DNA from: an uncultured Desulfovibrio sp.
GTDB taxonomy: Bacteria > Desulfobacterota > Desulfovibrionia > Desulfovibrionales > Desulfovibrionaceae
Length of the DNA: 39,105 nucleotides
Direction of reading: 5' to 3'
Assembly (NCBI GenBank): GCA_905235595.1
Contig: CAJOMG010000012.1
Coordinates: 1 to 39,105 of the forward strand
Part shown: positions 30,638 through 38,924 of the stretch, piece after piece
How positions within the stretch are numbered: the first letter of the stretch is position 1
Layout of the letters: each line of letters opens with the position of its first letter
Program-made: the position numbers and the translations under genes
The notes under the pieces: generated by a model
The model's input: the letters and a program-made list of their open reading frames with translations, nothing else
Told to the model about the DNA's origin: nothing
The model's database searches: none

Positions 30638-31852
30638 ATGAAAATACTGGTTATCAATGCTGGATCTTCTTCCTGCAAATACCAACTGCTGGAAATGGAT
30701 GGGCACAAAGTGCTCTGCTCCGGCCTTGCCGAGCGCATCGGCCAGGGTGGCACGGGATGTTTGACCCATAAAATCGCCCCTGACACGGACAAAGAAGAAA
30801 AAATCGTCCGCGAAGCCGCATTTCCCACGCATGTGCAGGCCATGGAACTGGTCATCAGTCTGCTTACTGATAAGGATAAAGGCGTCATCAAGGACAAGAG
30901 CGAAATCTACGCCATCGGCCACCGTGTGCTGCATGGCGGTGAATCCGTGACTGATCCGGTGCTGGTTGACGAGCGGGTGAAGAACATCATCGACGAATGC
31001 GCCGTGCTGGGCCCCCTGCATAACCCTGCCAACCTCATGGGCATCAATGTGGCGGAAAAGCTCTTCCCCGGCGTACCTAACGTGGCTGTTTTCGATACAG
31101 AATTCGGCATGGGCATGCCCAAAGAAGCGTTCATGTACGGCCTGCCCTATGAATACTACGAAGAGCTGCATATCCGCCGCTATGGCTTCCACGGCACCTC
31201 ACACAAGTATATCGCCCACAAGACGGCTGAGTACCTTGGCAAGCCCCTCAAGGATCTACGCTCCATCACCATGCACTTGGGCAATGGCTCATCCATGAGT
31301 TGCGTAAAAAATGGCAAGTGCTTTGATACCAGCATGGGCCTTACCCCGCTGGAGGGTCTGATCATGGGTACGCGCTGTGGCAGCATTGACCCGGCCATCG
31401 TACCCTTTGTGATGGAGAAGAAGGGTTTGAACCCGACCGAGGCCGATACCCTGATGAACAAAAAATCGGGACTGCTGGGCCTGTGCGGCTATACCGACAT
31501 GCGCGATGTGCATGCCGAGGAAGAAAAGGGCAATGAACGCGCCAAACTGGCCTGCGCCATGCTGGTGCGCAGCATCAAGAAGACTCTGGGAGCCTACTTC
31601 TTCCTGCTGGATGGCAAGGTGGATGCCATGGTCTTCACTGCCGGTATCGGTGAAAACGACAATCTCGTGCGCTCTCGTGTGTGCGAGGGCTTGGAAAACC
31701 TTGGCATCAAGCTCGATCCCCAGGAGAACAACACCCGCAAGCCCGGTGCCCGCACCATCTCCACACCGGACAGCAAGGTGCCCGTGCTGATCATTCCCAC
31801 CAACGAGGAGCTGCAAATAGCTCTGGCAACCGTGGAAGTGCTGGCCAAATAA
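30638..31852 (+). CDS. ackA: acetate kinase
   Basis: A 404-residue kinase of the ASKHA fold: acetyl phosphate + ADP to acetate + ATP. Seen motifs are VINAGSSSCKYQ at the start, FDTEFG, GFHGTSHKYIA with the catalytic-region His, MHLGNGSS, GTRCGSIDP and FTAGIGENDNLVR. AAAAGGA lies 7 bases before ATG 30638; an upstream in-frame start would lie in the hairpin. A strong terminator at 31880 closes the por-pta-ackA series. Confidence 0.97.
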   Translation: MKILVINAGSSSCKYQLLEMDGHKVLCSGLAERIGQGGTGCLTHKIAPDTDKEEKIVREAAFPTHVQAMELVISLLTDKDKGVIKDKSEIYAIGHRVLHGGESVTDPVLVDERVKNIIDECAVLGPLHNPANLMGINVAEKLFPGVPNVAVFDTEFGMGMPKEAFMYGLPYEYYEELHIRRYGFHGTSHKYIAHKTAEYLGKPLKDLRSITMHLGNGSSMSCVKNGKCFDTSMGLTPLEGLIMGTRCGSIDPAIVPFVMEKKGLNPTEADTLMNKKSGLLGLCGYTDMRDVHAEEEKGNERAKLACAMLVRSIKKTLGAYFFLLDGKVDAMVFTAGIGENDNLVRSRVCEGLENLGIKLDPQENNTRKPGARTISTPDSKVPVLIIPTNEELQIALATVEVLAK

Positions 31853-31879
31853 TAGCACGGCCGAAGAAGCTGTAATCAG

Positions 31880-31928
31880 GAGCCACCGGCCCATAAACAG
31901 GGCGGTGGCTCTTTCGTTGTTTTTTTTT
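31880..31928 (+). terminator. rho-independent terminator of ackA
   Basis: GAGCCACCGGCCC pairs with GGGCGGTGGCTC (one bulged G) around ATAAACA, followed by TTTCGTTG and nine T. Confidence 0.92.
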
Positions 31929-31932
31929 CTGT

Positions 31933-31969
31933 AAAAACCGCACTGCATCTGGGAACGGTGCAGTGCGGT
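31933..31969 (-). terminator. rho-independent terminator of cheV (minus strand)
   Basis: ACCGCACTGCA (31937-31947) and TGCAGTGCGGT (31959-31969) form a perfect 11-bp stem. The minus-strand exit reads TTTTT. It lies 36 bases after the cheV stop. Confidence 0.88.
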
Positions 31970-32004
31970 CGTACAGCTAGCTATGCGGCATCTCCCTGTC
32001 TGGC

Positions 32005-33015
32005 TCAGCCCGCAGTATTTGCCTCTTCTTCCCTTGCCTTGATCAGGGCAACAGCGCGCTGCGCAAGCTGCGTTACTTCCGGTTTGGAAATCTGGTCATC
32101 CGCCCCCACGCTCTCACCGCGATAGCGCAGCTTGTCTGTGATAAGTGAAGAAAAGAGCAGCACGGGCAAGCGTTTGAGCACGGTGTCATCCTTGATGCGT
32201 GAGGTCAGGTTGAGGCCATCCATAATGGGCATCTCAATATCTGAAACTACCACATGGATATAGTCGGTTATAGGGCGTCCCGTCTCCTCAGAGCTTTTCT
32301 TGAAATTCATGAGCCGTTCCCAAGCATCACGGCCATTGGTGACGACTTCTACCACAAAACCGGCCTTTTCCATAAGATCGCGCAGCATTTCCCGGATAAG
32401 GGCTGAATCGTCGGCAATCAGGGCGTGATAACCGGTATTGGTCCAGTTTTCGCCGAGATCGTCGAGCCGCAGACCCAGTTTGGGATTGAGGTTGGCGACA
32501 ACCTTTTCCAGATCCAACAAAAAGACAATACGATTTTCCAACTGTATAACGCCGATAACGGTATTATTGGAAATCTGTGAAACATATTTGTTCGGCGGCT
32601 CCACCTGTTCCCAGCTGATGCGGTGGATGCGGTTCACGCCCGAAACCATGAAGGCCGTTGTCACATTGTTGAATTCCGTGACAATGGTCTTTGGCTGATC
32701 TGCCTGTGCCGGATGCTCTTTGCCGAGCCAGAGGGCCAGATCGACAAGAGGAATGATACGCGTGCGCAGATTGAAAGCGCCGAGCACGCTAGGGTGCTGC
32801 ACTTCCGGCAGTTCTGTCACGTTGGGCATACGGATGATTTCCAACACCTTAGCCACATTGACGCCATAGTAGCCGCGATAGAGCTTGCCTGGCTCAGGCT
32901 GACCCTCTGCCGTAACCTGGGTGACATCACCTTCCTGCACAAGCTCGTCGAGAAAAAACTCAACAATTTCAAGCTCGTTGGTGCCGGCTTCCAACAAAAT
33001 ATTGGTCTGAGCCAT
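32005..33015 (-). CDS. cheV: chemotaxis coupling protein CheV (CheW-receiver fusion)
   Basis: A 336-residue protein. The CheW-like domain (about 30-185) contains GAFNLRTRIIPLVDLALWLG, the receptor/CheA-binding core. The receiver domain (about 195-325) has the acidic pair in LIADDSALIREML, the phosphorylatable Asp in VVSDIEMPIMDG, the Ser in LLFSS and the Lys in QISKPE, so it should be phosphorylated by CheA. CheV proteins link receptors to the kinase and help adaptation. GGAGG precedes the ATG at 33015. It is last in a minus-strand series dus-ispH-cheV with gaps near 30 bases; no metabolic link is evident. Confidence 0.92.
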   Translation of the reverse strand: MAQTNILLEAGTNELEIVEFFLDELVQEGDVTQVTAEGQPEPGKLYRGYYGVNVAKVLEIIRMPNVTELPEVQHPSVLGAFNLRTRIIPLVDLALWLGKEHPAQADQPKTIVTEFNNVTTAFMVSGVNRIHRISWEQVEPPNKYVSQISNNTVIGVIQLENRIVFLLDLEKVVANLNPKLGLRLDDLGENWTNTGYHALIADDSALIREMLRDLMEKAGFVVEVVTNGRDAWERLMNFKKSSEETGRPITDYIHVVVSDIEMPIMDGLNLTSRIKDDTVLKRLPVLLFSSLITDKLRYRGESVGADDQISKPEVTQLAQRAVALIKAREEEANTAG

Positions 33016-33050
33016 ACCGCCTCCGAAATATCCACATCAGATAAACAACA

Positions 33051-33902
33051 TCAAAGTGACTGCAGCCATGCATGCGCTGCGTCAATGAGACTTTTCGGCG
33101 TAGATGCGCCAGCCGTTAGCCCCACGCGCTTTTTTTGTGAAAATTTTTTGGCATCGAGCTCTTCCACGCGCTCCACATGCCAGGTCTCAATGCCACTCGA
33201 GGCAACAACATCCGCAAGTCTGCGGGTATTGCCGCTTTGCCTGCCACCTATGACTACCATGACATCCACATGGGAGGCAATGCTGTGCGCCTCCTCCTGC
33301 CGTTCGCGGGTGGCATCGCAGATGGTGGAGAGTACACGCAGATGGTTGTGGCTGCGCTCAAGCCCGGCCTCAATCTCCTTGAAAACCTGCTTATCCTGCG
33401 TGGTCTGCGAAGCCAGCACATAGAAGCCCTCAGGGGAAAGACACAGGGCTGCGAGTTCTTTCTGGCTGGCAAAAACATGCGATGCTCCCCCAGCATAGGA
33501 GATCAGCCCCCGCACTTCAGGATGCTCTGCTTCACCAAAGAGCAAGAGTGTCTCCCCATGTCCCGTGGCACGGGCAATGGAAAGCTGGGCCTTTTTGACC
33601 TTGGGACAGGTGGCATCCACAATGCGCACACCGCACCGACCTACCTGTTCTTCCACATGACGGGCAATGCCGTGCGCGCGAATGACCACTACATCCCCTG
33701 CCTGCAGCTCTGCCGGAGACTGTGCACAGACAACCCCCCGCTCAGCATAGTCATGCAACACCTGAGGATTGTGGATGATGGGACCCAGCGTGCAGATGCG
33801 CGCCGCAGCCCCCCTGGCATCTTCCAGGGCCGCATCCAGCTTTTGCAGCGCCAAGCTGACCCCCATACAAAACCCAGCCGTCTTCGCACGGTACACGTCC
33901 AT
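33051..33902 (-). CDS. ispH: 4-hydroxy-3-methylbut-2-enyl diphosphate reductase
   Basis: A 283-residue iron-sulfur enzyme, the last step of the MEP isoprenoid pathway (HMBPP to IPP and DMAPP). The three cluster ligands are C12 (TAGFCMGV), C99 (VDATCPKV) and C195 (STICDATRERQ). Substrate residues are in IIHNPQVLHDY, IRAHGI and GEAEHPEVRG, and SGNTRRLA and GASTPKSLI are also conserved. GGGGA lies close before the ATG at 33902. It follows the tRNA-dihydrouridine synthase gene by about 30 bases. Confidence 0.95.
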   Translation of the reverse strand: MDVYRAKTAGFCMGVSLALQKLDAALEDARGAAARICTLGPIIHNPQVLHDYAERGVVCAQSPAELQAGDVVVIRAHGIARHVEEQVGRCGVRIVDATCPKVKKAQLSIARATGHGETLLLFGEAEHPEVRGLISYAGGASHVFASQKELAALCLSPEGFYVLASQTTQDKQVFKEIEAGLERSHNHLRVLSTICDATRERQEEAHSIASHVDVMVVIGGRQSGNTRRLADVVASSGIETWHVERVEELDAKKFSQKKRVGLTAGASTPKSLIDAAHAWLQSL

Positions 33903-33932
33903 GCATATTCCCCGTGTTAAAGTGCATCTGTA

Positions 33933-34934
33933 CTATAACCATGTATCGAGCAATTCTGCCAGTTTCTGCCAATTCGTACAACGGCAGAGCTCCTGACGCA
34001 AGGCCCGCGCACCCGGCAGACCCCGCACATACCGGGGAACCACAGAGCGCATTTTCCACAAGGCCGCAGCACCGGAACAATGAGCGCGAGCCAGCGCCAC
34101 ATGGCGCTGTATCATTGCCTTGATGTGGCTCACGTCTCTTTCAGGCAGGCCCCTGCCCGCCAGCAAGACCGCATGTTCCCTAAAAATGGCCGGATTATGC
34201 ATGGCACCGCGTGCATACATGACGCCTGTAACACCCGTTTCACGCAGGCATTGCACGCCATTCTGCGCGGTGAACAGATCGCCACTGGCCAGCAGAGGCA
34301 GGGAAAGGCGCGGTGCCAGACGGGCCAAGGCATCCCACTGCGCCCTGCCGCCAAAGCCATCCATTGCAGTGCGCGGGTGCAGGGTCAGCCAGCCTGCGCC
34401 AACATCTTCCAGGCGTAGGGCCAGATCGGGCAGCACCGGATGAGCATCATCCAGCCCCAGGCGCAGCTTAAACCCCACGCGCCCCGGCCCGGCACAGTGC
34501 AGCATGGCCCGGGCGGCTTCCAGCAGATTGTCCACGTCGCTCAGCATGGCCGCGCCGGCCCCCTGCCGCAGCACCTTGCGTACAGAACAGCCCACATTCA
34601 GATCAAACCAGCCATAGCCCGCCTGGCGCAAGAGTTCCACAGCTCTGGCCAAAAACACAGGTTCTGCCCCGAAAAGCTGAACAACGAGCGGCTGGTCTTC
34701 CGGCAAAGTGCGCAGCAGATCGCCCGTGCCAGGGCTGGCATAGACAAGCCCCTTGGCGCTGACCATTTCTGTTTCACAAACGGCTGCGCCATATTCCCTG
34801 CAGAGCAGACGGAAAGGCAGGTCACTGTAACCGGCTAGTGGGGCCAGCCACGGCATATCTGGGCCAATGGGCAAAACATCTGGATTGGCCGGGCATTGGG
34901 GCAAGGCAGAATCTACAGCCACGCTATTCCTCAT
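33933..34934 (-). CDS. tRNA-dihydrouridine synthase (Dus family)
   Basis: A flavin-dependent reductase of uridine in tRNA, about 333 residues from the chosen start. FMN-barrel features are LAPLAGYSDLPFR, TEMVSAKGL and VVQLFG. The catalytic cysteine is in FDLNVGCSVRKVLRQGAGA, where the usual GCP is GCS. HPRTAMDGF, GDLFTAQ and YARGAMHNPAIF complete the site. The start is ambiguous: ATG 34934 follows GGAAG by 9 bases; ATG 34976 would add 14 residues. The DusA/B/C subtype cannot be decided. First gene of the dus-ispH-cheV series. Confidence 0.88.
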   Translation of the reverse strand: MRNSVAVDSALPQCPANPDVLPIGPDMPWLAPLAGYSDLPFRLLCREYGAAVCETEMVSAKGLVYASPGTGDLLRTLPEDQPLVVQLFGAEPVFLARAVELLRQAGYGWFDLNVGCSVRKVLRQGAGAAMLSDVDNLLEAARAMLHCAGPGRVGFKLRLGLDDAHPVLPDLALRLEDVGAGWLTLHPRTAMDGFGGRAQWDALARLAPRLSLPLLASGDLFTAQNGVQCLRETGVTGVMYARGAMHNPAIFREHAVLLAGRGLPERDVSHIKAMIQRHVALARAHCSGAAALWKMRSVVPRYVRGLPGARALRQELCRCTNWQKLAELLDTWL

Positions 34935-35030
34935 GGCCGGCATCTTCCAGGTGTAGCACATCCTGCCCCATGGCATAGTGCATAAGCCTAGGACGCTCGG
35001 CAGATTTCTTAAGCGATTTGATACTCCGCG

Positions 35031-35385
35031 TCAGGCGCAAGGCAAGGATTCTCCGCCCTTGTTCAGGGCCTGCAAGTTTTTGGACACCACATAGCGGGTA
35101 TGCCCGTCGAGGATGGCACGCATGACGGGCTGCCGGCGCAGCCCTTTTTCAAGCATGGGGGCCACAGTGGGTATACTGCCACCTGCGAGCCGAACAGCGT
35201 AAACGCGCTATCTCTTCGCGAATATACGAAGCTGCATGCCGGGTTGGCTGATACAAGGTATACTCCAGAATCGGGTGTTGTACCACGTTCAAAAAAATGA
35301 CGGCATACCATGCCCTGCATGGCATCACAGAAGAATGAATATAGACGCCTTCCTGGAGCAGGTCAACGGAGAGTGCGTATTTCAC
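35031..35385 (-). pseudogene. frameshifted small conserved gene of unknown function
   Basis: The minus frame from GTG 35385 reads VKYALSVDLLQEGVYIHSSV, then an aromatic and Arg-rich ordered stretch up to EEIARLRCSA. A second frame, offset by one base near 35200, then carries GGSIPTVAPMLEKGLRRQPV, and RAILDGHTRYVVSKNLQALN up to TGA 35031-35033. Joined, they give one protein of about 117 residues with even composition, while each frame alone ends in nonsense. A purine-rich GGAAAGAGGAG precedes the GTG. I do not recognise the family. It is a recent pseudogene, a sequence error or, less likely, a programmed shift. The rest of the 34935-35552 gap shows no other gene. Confidence 0.55.
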
Positions 35386-35552
35386 TGACTCCTCTTTCCC
35401 CAGACAAAACAATGGCAGAGTTTTTGCAAAGATTGCTAGAAAATGACCAGATGCCTGTGATATGGCACAAGCATTTCTGCGGCATGTCCCCATTATGGAC
35501 ATCTGCAATATTGCCAAAATGGCTCGGCAAGAGTATTTCTTGGAGTAATATC

Positions 35553-36713
35553 ATGAAGCGTCGCACTGCATTGCTGCTTTTGTGCGGGCTTGCCACCGCA
35601 ACCTCGACGATGGGCTTACTGACCGGTTTCGTGCCACAGAGCACGGGGCCGGAACTGCGCCGTCAGGCCAGTAACGTTGTTGTCAGTCTCCGACCGGAAG
35701 ACATTCCCGAAAGCATTGTGCCCCATGGAGACGGGGTACATCAATGGGCTGTAAGGAGCCGCATTGTCACAACCGCATCCGTTGGCCCGACGCAGGTGTT
35801 CTATAGCGCACAGGCCTCGGAAGGCGATGAGACCCCGGCTACACCCGAGGCATCCGGCACAGACCCGACCCGCATTATCACCTTTGAACCAGCGGGCGTA
35901 CGCCTTATCACCGGCGAGCATGAAACCTCCTTGCATGGCAACATGCAAGGGGAAGCTTTCCCTCTGCTGGCTGTGGATGACGCATCTGCTCCCACGCTGC
36001 TGGGCAATCAACCGCTGCAATACGGTGACGTCTTTGATGCCTCTGGTCGCCCGCTGCGCTGGGACAACGGGGAAGGCTCCCTCCTGCCCTATGCTCCGGG
36101 TTCCCCGCGTCAGGCCCTTGCCGCCTTGAAGCGCAAGGTCACGCGCCGGACGCTGGAGCTCCTGACGGCTGAACGGGCCCGGCCCGGCAATGCCGATCAT
36201 TATCGCCAGCTGGTGGAACAGTGCTCCAACCGCTACAATCTGAACACAGCGCTGGTCTACGCCATTATCCATAGTGAGAGCAATTTCTCAACCACACTGG
36301 TCAGCAACAGATCTGCCATGGGCCTTATGCAGATACTCCCTGGCACTGCCAGCGGTGAAATTCACCGTTTTCTCTACGGACATTCCGGGAGCGTTGGCTT
36401 TGCGGAACTGAGCGAGCCGGAAGTGAATATACGCTATGGCACAGCCTATCTGCACATTCTGCTCACGCGCTATTTTGGCGGCGTGCACGACACGCAGGCA
36501 CGCGAATACTGCGCTGTGGCTGCGTACAATATGGGCCCTAACCGTCTGCTGCGCTTTTACGGCACCACCAACGAACAAGCCGTTGCACACATTAACACCA
36601 TGACTGCCGATGAGCTGTACGATGACCTCATCTCTCGCCTGCCCACACGGGAAACCCGCGCCTATGTGGCCCGTGTGAAGCAGATGAAGGCGCAGTACGC
36701 CGCCATGCTCTAA
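35553..36713 (+). CDS. lytic murein transglycosylase (SLT domain, MltC-like)
   Basis: A 386-residue protein that should cleave peptidoglycan glycan strands. The N-terminus MKRRTALLLLCGLATATSTM is a signal sequence or anchor without a clear lipobox. A long middle region precedes the SLT domain, which holds the catalytic Glu in AIIHSESNFS, then NRSAMGLMQI, YGTAYLH and CAVAAYNMGPNRLLRFYG. TRETRAYVARV is the typical MltC-like end. ATG 35553 has GGAG 9 bases upstream; upstream in-frame starts would add about 80 residues of poor quality over the neighbouring gene. Confidence 0.88.
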   Translation: MKRRTALLLLCGLATATSTMGLLTGFVPQSTGPELRRQASNVVVSLRPEDIPESIVPHGDGVHQWAVRSRIVTTASVGPTQVFYSAQASEGDETPATPEASGTDPTRIITFEPAGVRLITGEHETSLHGNMQGEAFPLLAVDDASAPTLLGNQPLQYGDVFDASGRPLRWDNGEGSLLPYAPGSPRQALAALKRKVTRRTLELLTAERARPGNADHYRQLVEQCSNRYNLNTALVYAIIHSESNFSTTLVSNRSAMGLMQILPGTASGEIHRFLYGHSGSVGFAELSEPEVNIRYGTAYLHILLTRYFGGVHDTQAREYCAVAAYNMGPNRLLRFYGTTNEQAVAHINTMTADELYDDLISRLPTRETRAYVARVKQMKAQYAAML

Positions 36714-36945
36714 ACAGGCTCTGCCACAATGGCGCGCTGTCACTGTACGTGGTGTCCGATTATTATGGATTCAGAACCGGGCAACACGAAAAAGGCTTGT
36801 GGCCTTCCAAAAAACAACGTACACCCTTCTGCAAGGTCAATATGCACCCTGCCGTCCCGTCCCGGAATGCGCCAGGGTGTTCCTGTGTGCGTAAGGCACA
36901 TCTGTTAAAAACACCTGTCATAGGTATAGAGGAGCACATACCATC

Positions 36946-37545
36946 ATGCGTATCCGTTTTCTTTTTCTGCCCACAATCTTGTTGGGTTGTTTGTTGTTTG
37001 CCTGTCAGCAGGCTGAGACCACAGCGCAACCGAAATTTGCCGTAGTAGACCTCGCACGCATCATGCGTGACAGCGACCCCGGCAAGGAAGGGGTAAAATT
37101 TCTGGAAAGCATGCAGAGCGACATGCAAAATAAACTCAATGACATCCAGAAAAAACTGGAGGCCAATCCCAAGGATGAAGCTGCTCAAAAAGAAATGCAG
37201 GCTGTCTACATGTCTTCACAGCAACGTATGCAGGCAGAGCAGCAAAATGTGGTCAATGTGCTGTACGACACAATCCAGCGCGTTTTGAACGCCTACCGTG
37301 CAGAAAAAGGCTATGCTGTCATTCTCGGCACCGAAGCAGCAGTTGCCTTTGACAGCAAGATTGACGTGACCAACGATGTGTTGGCTGCCGTAAACAAGCA
37401 GAAGGTGGAATTCAAGTCCCTGACGCCTGAAGCAAGCGCAAAGGCCGATACCGTCACGCCCCAGCCAGCCAAGGAAGACAAGGGCGACGCTGCCACGAAT
37501 GCAAAGACAGGGGAAGACGCCAAGACTGCCGACGACAAGAAATAA
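36946..37545 (+). CDS. OmpH/Skp-like periplasmic lipoprotein
   Basis: A 199-residue protein. The signal ends in CLLFAC, a lipobox with Cys20, so it is likely acylated and membrane-tethered. The body fits the OmpH/Skp family: FAVVDLARIMRDSDPGKEG at the start, a long helical coiled coil (about 55-115, rich in Q, K, M and E) and a closing strand GYAVILGTEAAVAFDSKIDV. The last 45 residues are a K/D/A/T-rich tail. Skp is a trimeric chaperone for outer-membrane proteins, but Skp itself is not a lipoprotein, so the role may differ. GAGGAG is 11 bases before ATG 36946. Confidence 0.8.
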   Translation: MRIRFLFLPTILLGCLLFACQQAETTAQPKFAVVDLARIMRDSDPGKEGVKFLESMQSDMQNKLNDIQKKLEANPKDEAAQKEMQAVYMSSQQRMQAEQQNVVNVLYDTIQRVLNAYRAEKGYAVILGTEAAVAFDSKIDVTNDVLAAVNKQKVEFKSLTPEASAKADTVTPQPAKEDKGDAATNAKTGEDAKTADDKK

Positions 37546-37552
37546 GCTTTTC

Positions 37553-38158
37553 TCACCGTTTGCAGAGGCATGTCACTCTGCCACCAGAAAGGAACGCAAA
37601 ACAGCCGCAGGTTAGAACCTGCGGCTGTTTTGTGTTCAGGAGAATGTATGCTGAAATTACATGCAGCCGCCACAGCCACCCCCCACCCCTGCCGCGACCA
37701 TACCCATAGCCACCACGACCTTGACCAGAGCAGGGACCATAACCACCGCGGCCATATCCTTCACTTGAGCAGCCACCCCAGCCGCCGCGCATGCCGTGAC
37801 GTCCCCTGTAGGGCACACCCTTTTCGCCCATCTGCCGAAGCATATCCGCTTCAGCGGCATAGAGCTTGCCGTCAATATTGCGCAAATCCTTTAATGCAGC
37901 CTGCACCTTGGCGTCATCGTCCTTGGCTCCGGCAGCGTACAGATGATCCAGCTCGGCCAGCTTGGCAAAGCGTTCCTGCACGAGCGGTTGTGTTTTTTCC
38001 CAATACGTGCGGTGCAGCTGGCGCACATTGGCCACTTGTTCATCTGTCATGCCCATGGGGCCGTCGCATCCGTATCCGTACCCAGGTTGCGCGGCTGCAA
38101 AACCTGGAAGGGCCAACAAGGCAACAAGGGCCAGGGAAGCAAAAGCAGATGTTTTCAT
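37553..38158 (-). CDS. Spy/ZraP-like periplasmic protein with shifted 3' end
   Basis: Signal peptide MKTSAFASLALVALLALPGF followed by AAA, then a Spy/ZraP-type (LTXXQ-like) helical domain: GMTDEQVANVRQLHRTYWEK and LKDLRNIDGKLYAAEADMLR. A Gly/Arg/Tyr-rich tail follows (GYGRGRGGG). Such proteins act as periplasmic chaperones or metal (Zn, Cu) stress binders. In the present frame the tail runs on through a 17-bp terminator to 37553, which is unnatural. One base shift in the C6/C4 tract (37679-37689) would instead end it with GGCGGCM at TAA 37657-37659. The intended gene is therefore probably 37657-38158. Confidence 0.72.
   Translation of the reverse strand: MKTSAFASLALVALLALPGFAAAQPGYGYGCDGPMGMTDEQVANVRQLHRTYWEKTQPLVQERFAKLAELDHLYAAGAKDDDAKVQAALKDLRNIDGKLYAAEADMLRQMGEKGVPYRGRHGMRGGWGGCSSEGYGRGGYGPCSGQGRGGYGYGRGRGGGWLWRLHVISAYILLNTKQPQVLTCGCFAFLSGGRVTCLCKR
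37597..37632. terminator. bidirectional rho-independent terminator
   Basis: CAAAACAGCCGCAGGTT (37597-37613) and its perfect complement (37616-37632) form a 17-bp stem, with TTTT on both exits. It separates the convergent OmpH-like and Spy-like genes. Confidence 0.85.
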
Positions 38159-38414
38159 TGTGTGTATCCTCAGTATGATAATGTTGTAAAAATTCCGGGC
38201 GGTACATCCGCCGCAGTTGCTCCCCCTATAGAGCAACGGATGTGCCAAAGCTGCGACAATATCATACTATGCTGAAATACTTAAACTTTCATACACCTGC
38301 CGGCCTCAGACAACCCAGTGCTGACCATGTCACTGTCCAAAAAGTTCACAAAGGCAAAACAGATTGTCCGTTTTTTACGCACGGCACAGCTTATCTGGTC
38401 ATAGTGTGATGTGC

Positions 38415-38504
38415 CTACTGTACCTTGTGCAAAGCCTGAATATCTGCGACGGAGAGTTCCGTGAACTTGACAATCTGCTCCATGGACATGCCGCCTTCCA
38501 GCAT
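38415..38504 (-). pseudogene. orphan C-terminal tail of an Rpn-family gene
   Basis: On the minus strand MLEGGMSMEQIVKFTELSVA, then DIQALHKVQ and stop, is the helical tail typical of Rpn proteins, like those at 960-1012 and 38925-39105. The nuclease domain that should lie upstream is replaced by an IS66 remnant read on the other strand, with the junction near 38500. The region 38159-38414 shows no other gene. Confidence 0.6.
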
Positions 38505-38802
38505 GGAAAGGGCTCTTGCCTATGGCTTGCACCAATGGCCGTATGTACTCAACTATCTCAAGTGTCCTTACCTGACACCGGACAACAATGTTGCTGAAAA
38601 TGTCATCAGGCCTTTCGTCGTGGGCAGAAAGAACTGGCTTTTCTCCGGCTCACCCAGAGGGGCAGCTGCCAGCGCTCTCTTCTACAGTCTGATCGAATCG
38701 ACCAAAGCCAATGGCCTTGAGTCACAAGACTATCTCTGAAACGTCCTTACAAAAATCCCTACTGCAAAAACAGAGGCGGAGCTTGCGGCCCTCATGCCCT
38801 GA
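38494..38802 (+). mobile_element. IS66-family transposase remnant (C-terminal part)
   Basis: The plus frame reads MERALAYGLHQWPYVLNYL, then LTPDNNVAEN, IRPFVVGRKNWLFSGSPRGA and LIESTKANGLE, the conserved C-terminus of IS66 TnpC with the catalytic Glu in the AEN motif. TGA at 38737 interrupts it, but the same frame continues as NVLTKIPTAKTEAELAALMP, again IS66-like, to TGA 38800-38802. Everything before the AYGL-HQWP segment is missing. It is a dead fragment of about 300 bases. Confidence 0.85.
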
Positions 38803-38832
38803 AAGCAGTAGCCATCCTTTTCCTCCGTAGAC

Positions 38833-38867
38833 AAAACGGGCAGGCCGGTATACTCACTGGCCTACCC
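38833..38867 (-). terminator. candidate minus-strand terminator of the last Rpn gene
   Basis: On the minus strand GGGTAGGCC pairs with GGCCTGCCC (one mismatch), followed by GTTTTGTC. It lies 58 bases after the Rpn stop. Confidence 0.45.
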
Positions 38868-38924
38868 TCTTGTATCAGAACACACCCCATACGGGGAGAT
38901 GCTGTTCTTGGGACGGTTACCGAG

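Noticed and set aside
35180-35220. Programmed ribosomal frameshift in the 35031-35385 gene
   Set aside because: There is no slippery heptamer or downstream pseudoknot that I can see; mutation or sequence error is simpler.
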